Positions 26,501 through 26,875 of a DNA stretch of 26,875 nucleotides are shown piece by piece. The stretch comes from Proteiniphilum sp. UBA5283. Lineage in GTDB: Bacteria > Bacteroidota > Bacteroidia > Bacteroidales > Dysgonomonadaceae. Each line of letters opens with the position of its first letter. Position 1 is the first letter of the stretch. The stretch covers positions 1 through 26,875 of the forward strand of contig DHSP01000063.1 in the NCBI GenBank assembly GCA_002408485.1. Reading direction: 5' to 3'. The notes under the pieces are model-generated. The model made no database searches, was not told where the DNA came from, and saw only the letters and a program-made list of their open reading frames with translations. A program made the translations under genes and the position numbers.

Positions 26501-26875
26501 ATACCCAAGCAGGGAATTGGTGAATGGTGCCACCCCAGTCTCACCGCTGCAATCGACGACAGTGGACTGAGAAAGGCCAGTCGTGGAGGAATCTTTGAAA
26601 CTCCATTTGGAATACCTTTCCGGACACCGTCCGATGATGCGGCGAACATTGCTTTCACGTCGCTGTGGGACAACTACCCCTCGGCGATCACCATCCCCCT
26701 GGCGGGAAAAGCATCCCATGTCTACCTGCTGATGGCCGGCTCTACAAATCATATGCAGGTGCATGTGCCCAACGGGGAGGTGATGGTCACCTATCGTGAT
26801 GGTTCTGTGTCACGACTGGAGCTCCGCAATCCGGAAACATGGGTCCCCATTGAACAGGATCTCTTTGTAGATGAC
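23501..26875 (+). CDS. DUF4450-type secreted toroid protein, C-terminus cut by window end (partial)
   Basis: 1125 codons are open to the window edge with no stop, so the 3' end lies outside. ATG 23501 or 23507 (codon 3) may be the start; both give a signal peptide ending MEA-Q near residue 21. Residues about 25-295 are a beta-rich domain with LMPHMGGNIQLGIL. About 298-690 is an alpha/alpha toroid with HYDMNLVYIDELLWHFNW, DPNDDGLYDAY (458-468) and SLAYWQAGRSEEAFRLFKS. After that come beta-sandwich regions ending near NPETWVPIEQDLFVDD. From memory this architecture is the Bacteroidetes DUF4450 family, found in pectin-related PULs; its reaction is not known to me. It is 62 bases after the previous gene. 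The missing part is probably short, because homologues I recall are about this size. Confidence 0.7.
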   Translation, partial: MFMRTLISLLLLFIVAISMEAQPMGSWHDKERELRYTPEGEDFVIVNGDRKFNRALYGTNTAFRIETGDLPEFGLFMPHMGGNIQLGILSGGKSLWLNDAEYVKSVYRAGSRIYEIKDPLLGSGKLTITALALADAEGIILRVEANDVPEDATLVTLYGGASNRRFSRNGDLGVDDPDAFALKAEGCEGNRFVIRNESFRLTYGEGTRGGPLHNCGLFSKGTTLKLGSPYSLNTVSALSRSSATDNRPLLVAQSPLSGDEVYIVIKGDDGKVLTPEMLPSLFEEAEQKRRLIAGTVRINTPDPYFNPLGGVLSIAADGIWDEETAVWQHGAVGWRMPLNGWRAAYTGDAIGWHDRAREHFNGYAASQVTGVKPVIAHPAQDTVLNLTRAEKRWGTQMYSDGYISRNPRNNSQMHHYDMNLVYIDELLWHFNWTGDMDYVKEMWPVLQRHLAWEKRNYDPNDDGLYDAYACIWASDALQYNSGSVTYSSAYNYRANRMAAMIAEKIGEDPKPYKKEAEKILKAINSTLWLPHKGWWAEYKDLMGAQMIHPMAGLWTVYHAIDSRIHTPFQAYQATRYVDTSIPRIPVRARRLEDEGYYTLSTTNWLPYSWSVNNVAFAEVGHTSLAYWQAGRSEEAFRLFKSNILDGMYLGASPGNIGQVSFYDAARGECYRDFGDPVGVYSRTLIQGLFGILPDAMNERLVIRPGLPADWDYASLETRDIAFDFRRVGQTDRYNIKSSFTRKLALTLQLHAPYDRIGSITVNGRKVQWNREESVGAPVIAISCGSSDEYLVEIDWKGTKTATTAVEATAVQNEVMEIPMDNNVRELYDPQKVLEGATTRGNIIRGTVRGEPGHRTLFARVKEGEMEWWRAVDIEVIDPFELTYDPEDSLLSFRIRNQLHREANLKIRVNGELLESEYVLSAGALSPRFDVPAGIARFGTNRVELLQNNEILLATSIVNWNLKNKKQVYETIPMDSYMNASVHQVFTNEYLSPRPPFTTLQIPKQGIGEWCHPSLTAAIDDSGLRKASRGGIFETPFGIPFRTPSDDAANIAFTSLWDNYPSAITIPLAGKASHVYLLMAGSTNHMQVHVPNGEVMVTYRDGSVSRLELRNPETWVPIEQDLFVDD

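Noticed and set aside
1..26875. tRNA, rRNA, CRISPR arrays, insertion sequences, attachment sites
   Set aside because: None seen on reading either strand; apart from 178-530 the window is almost wholly protein-coding.

Overview
The window is most of a polysaccharide utilisation locus (PUL) from the phylum Bacteroidota, most likely order Bacteroidales. The signs are two SusC/SusD pairs, Bacteroidetes-type lipoprotein signals (Cys followed by D/E-rich residues), a divergent hybrid two-component regulator, and a TAnnTTTG-type promoter element. The genus cannot be fixed from the sequence; a Dysgonomonadaceae- or Bacteroides-like gut or anaerobic-digester organism would fit.

Layout. The minus strand at 1-177 holds only the first 59 codons of a hybrid two-component sensor/regulator. 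A regulatory gap at 178-530 carries a repeated 12-mer and candidate promoters in both directions. From 531 to the window's end everything is on the plus strand in one tightly packed run of twelve genes. The order is two tandem family 1 polysaccharide lyase (PL1, pectate-lyase type) genes; fasciclin (FAS1) lipoprotein A; SusC1; SusD1; FAS1 lipoproteins B and C; SusC2; SusD2; a PL1 / beta-propeller fusion; a predicted six-hairpin (alpha/alpha toroid) glycosidase lipoprotein; and a long DUF4450-type protein cut by the window's end. Gaps between genes are mostly under 35 bases (largest 62), some genes overlap, and no terminator was seen inside the run.

Working model, part inference. Surface PL1 enzymes cut a pectic backbone. 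The two SusCD complexes import two size or branch classes of product. FAS1 lipoproteins sit where SusE/SusF-type surface glycan-binding proteins usually sit. The fusion enzyme and the two toroid proteins trim side chains or oligosaccharides. The divergent regulator would sense a breakdown product and switch on the operon through the repeats. Homogalacturonan is suggested by PL1, but the propeller and toroid enzymes point to a decorated pectin such as rhamnogalacturonan; the substrate is not settled by the sequence.

Base composition changes sharply at about 18.9 kb. The PL1/FAS1/SusCD part is A+T-rich, while the last three genes are clearly G+C-richer. The locus therefore looks like a mosaic. 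The most unusual trait is three FAS1-domain lipoproteins woven around two SusCD pairs, with a FAS1 gene directly before each susC.
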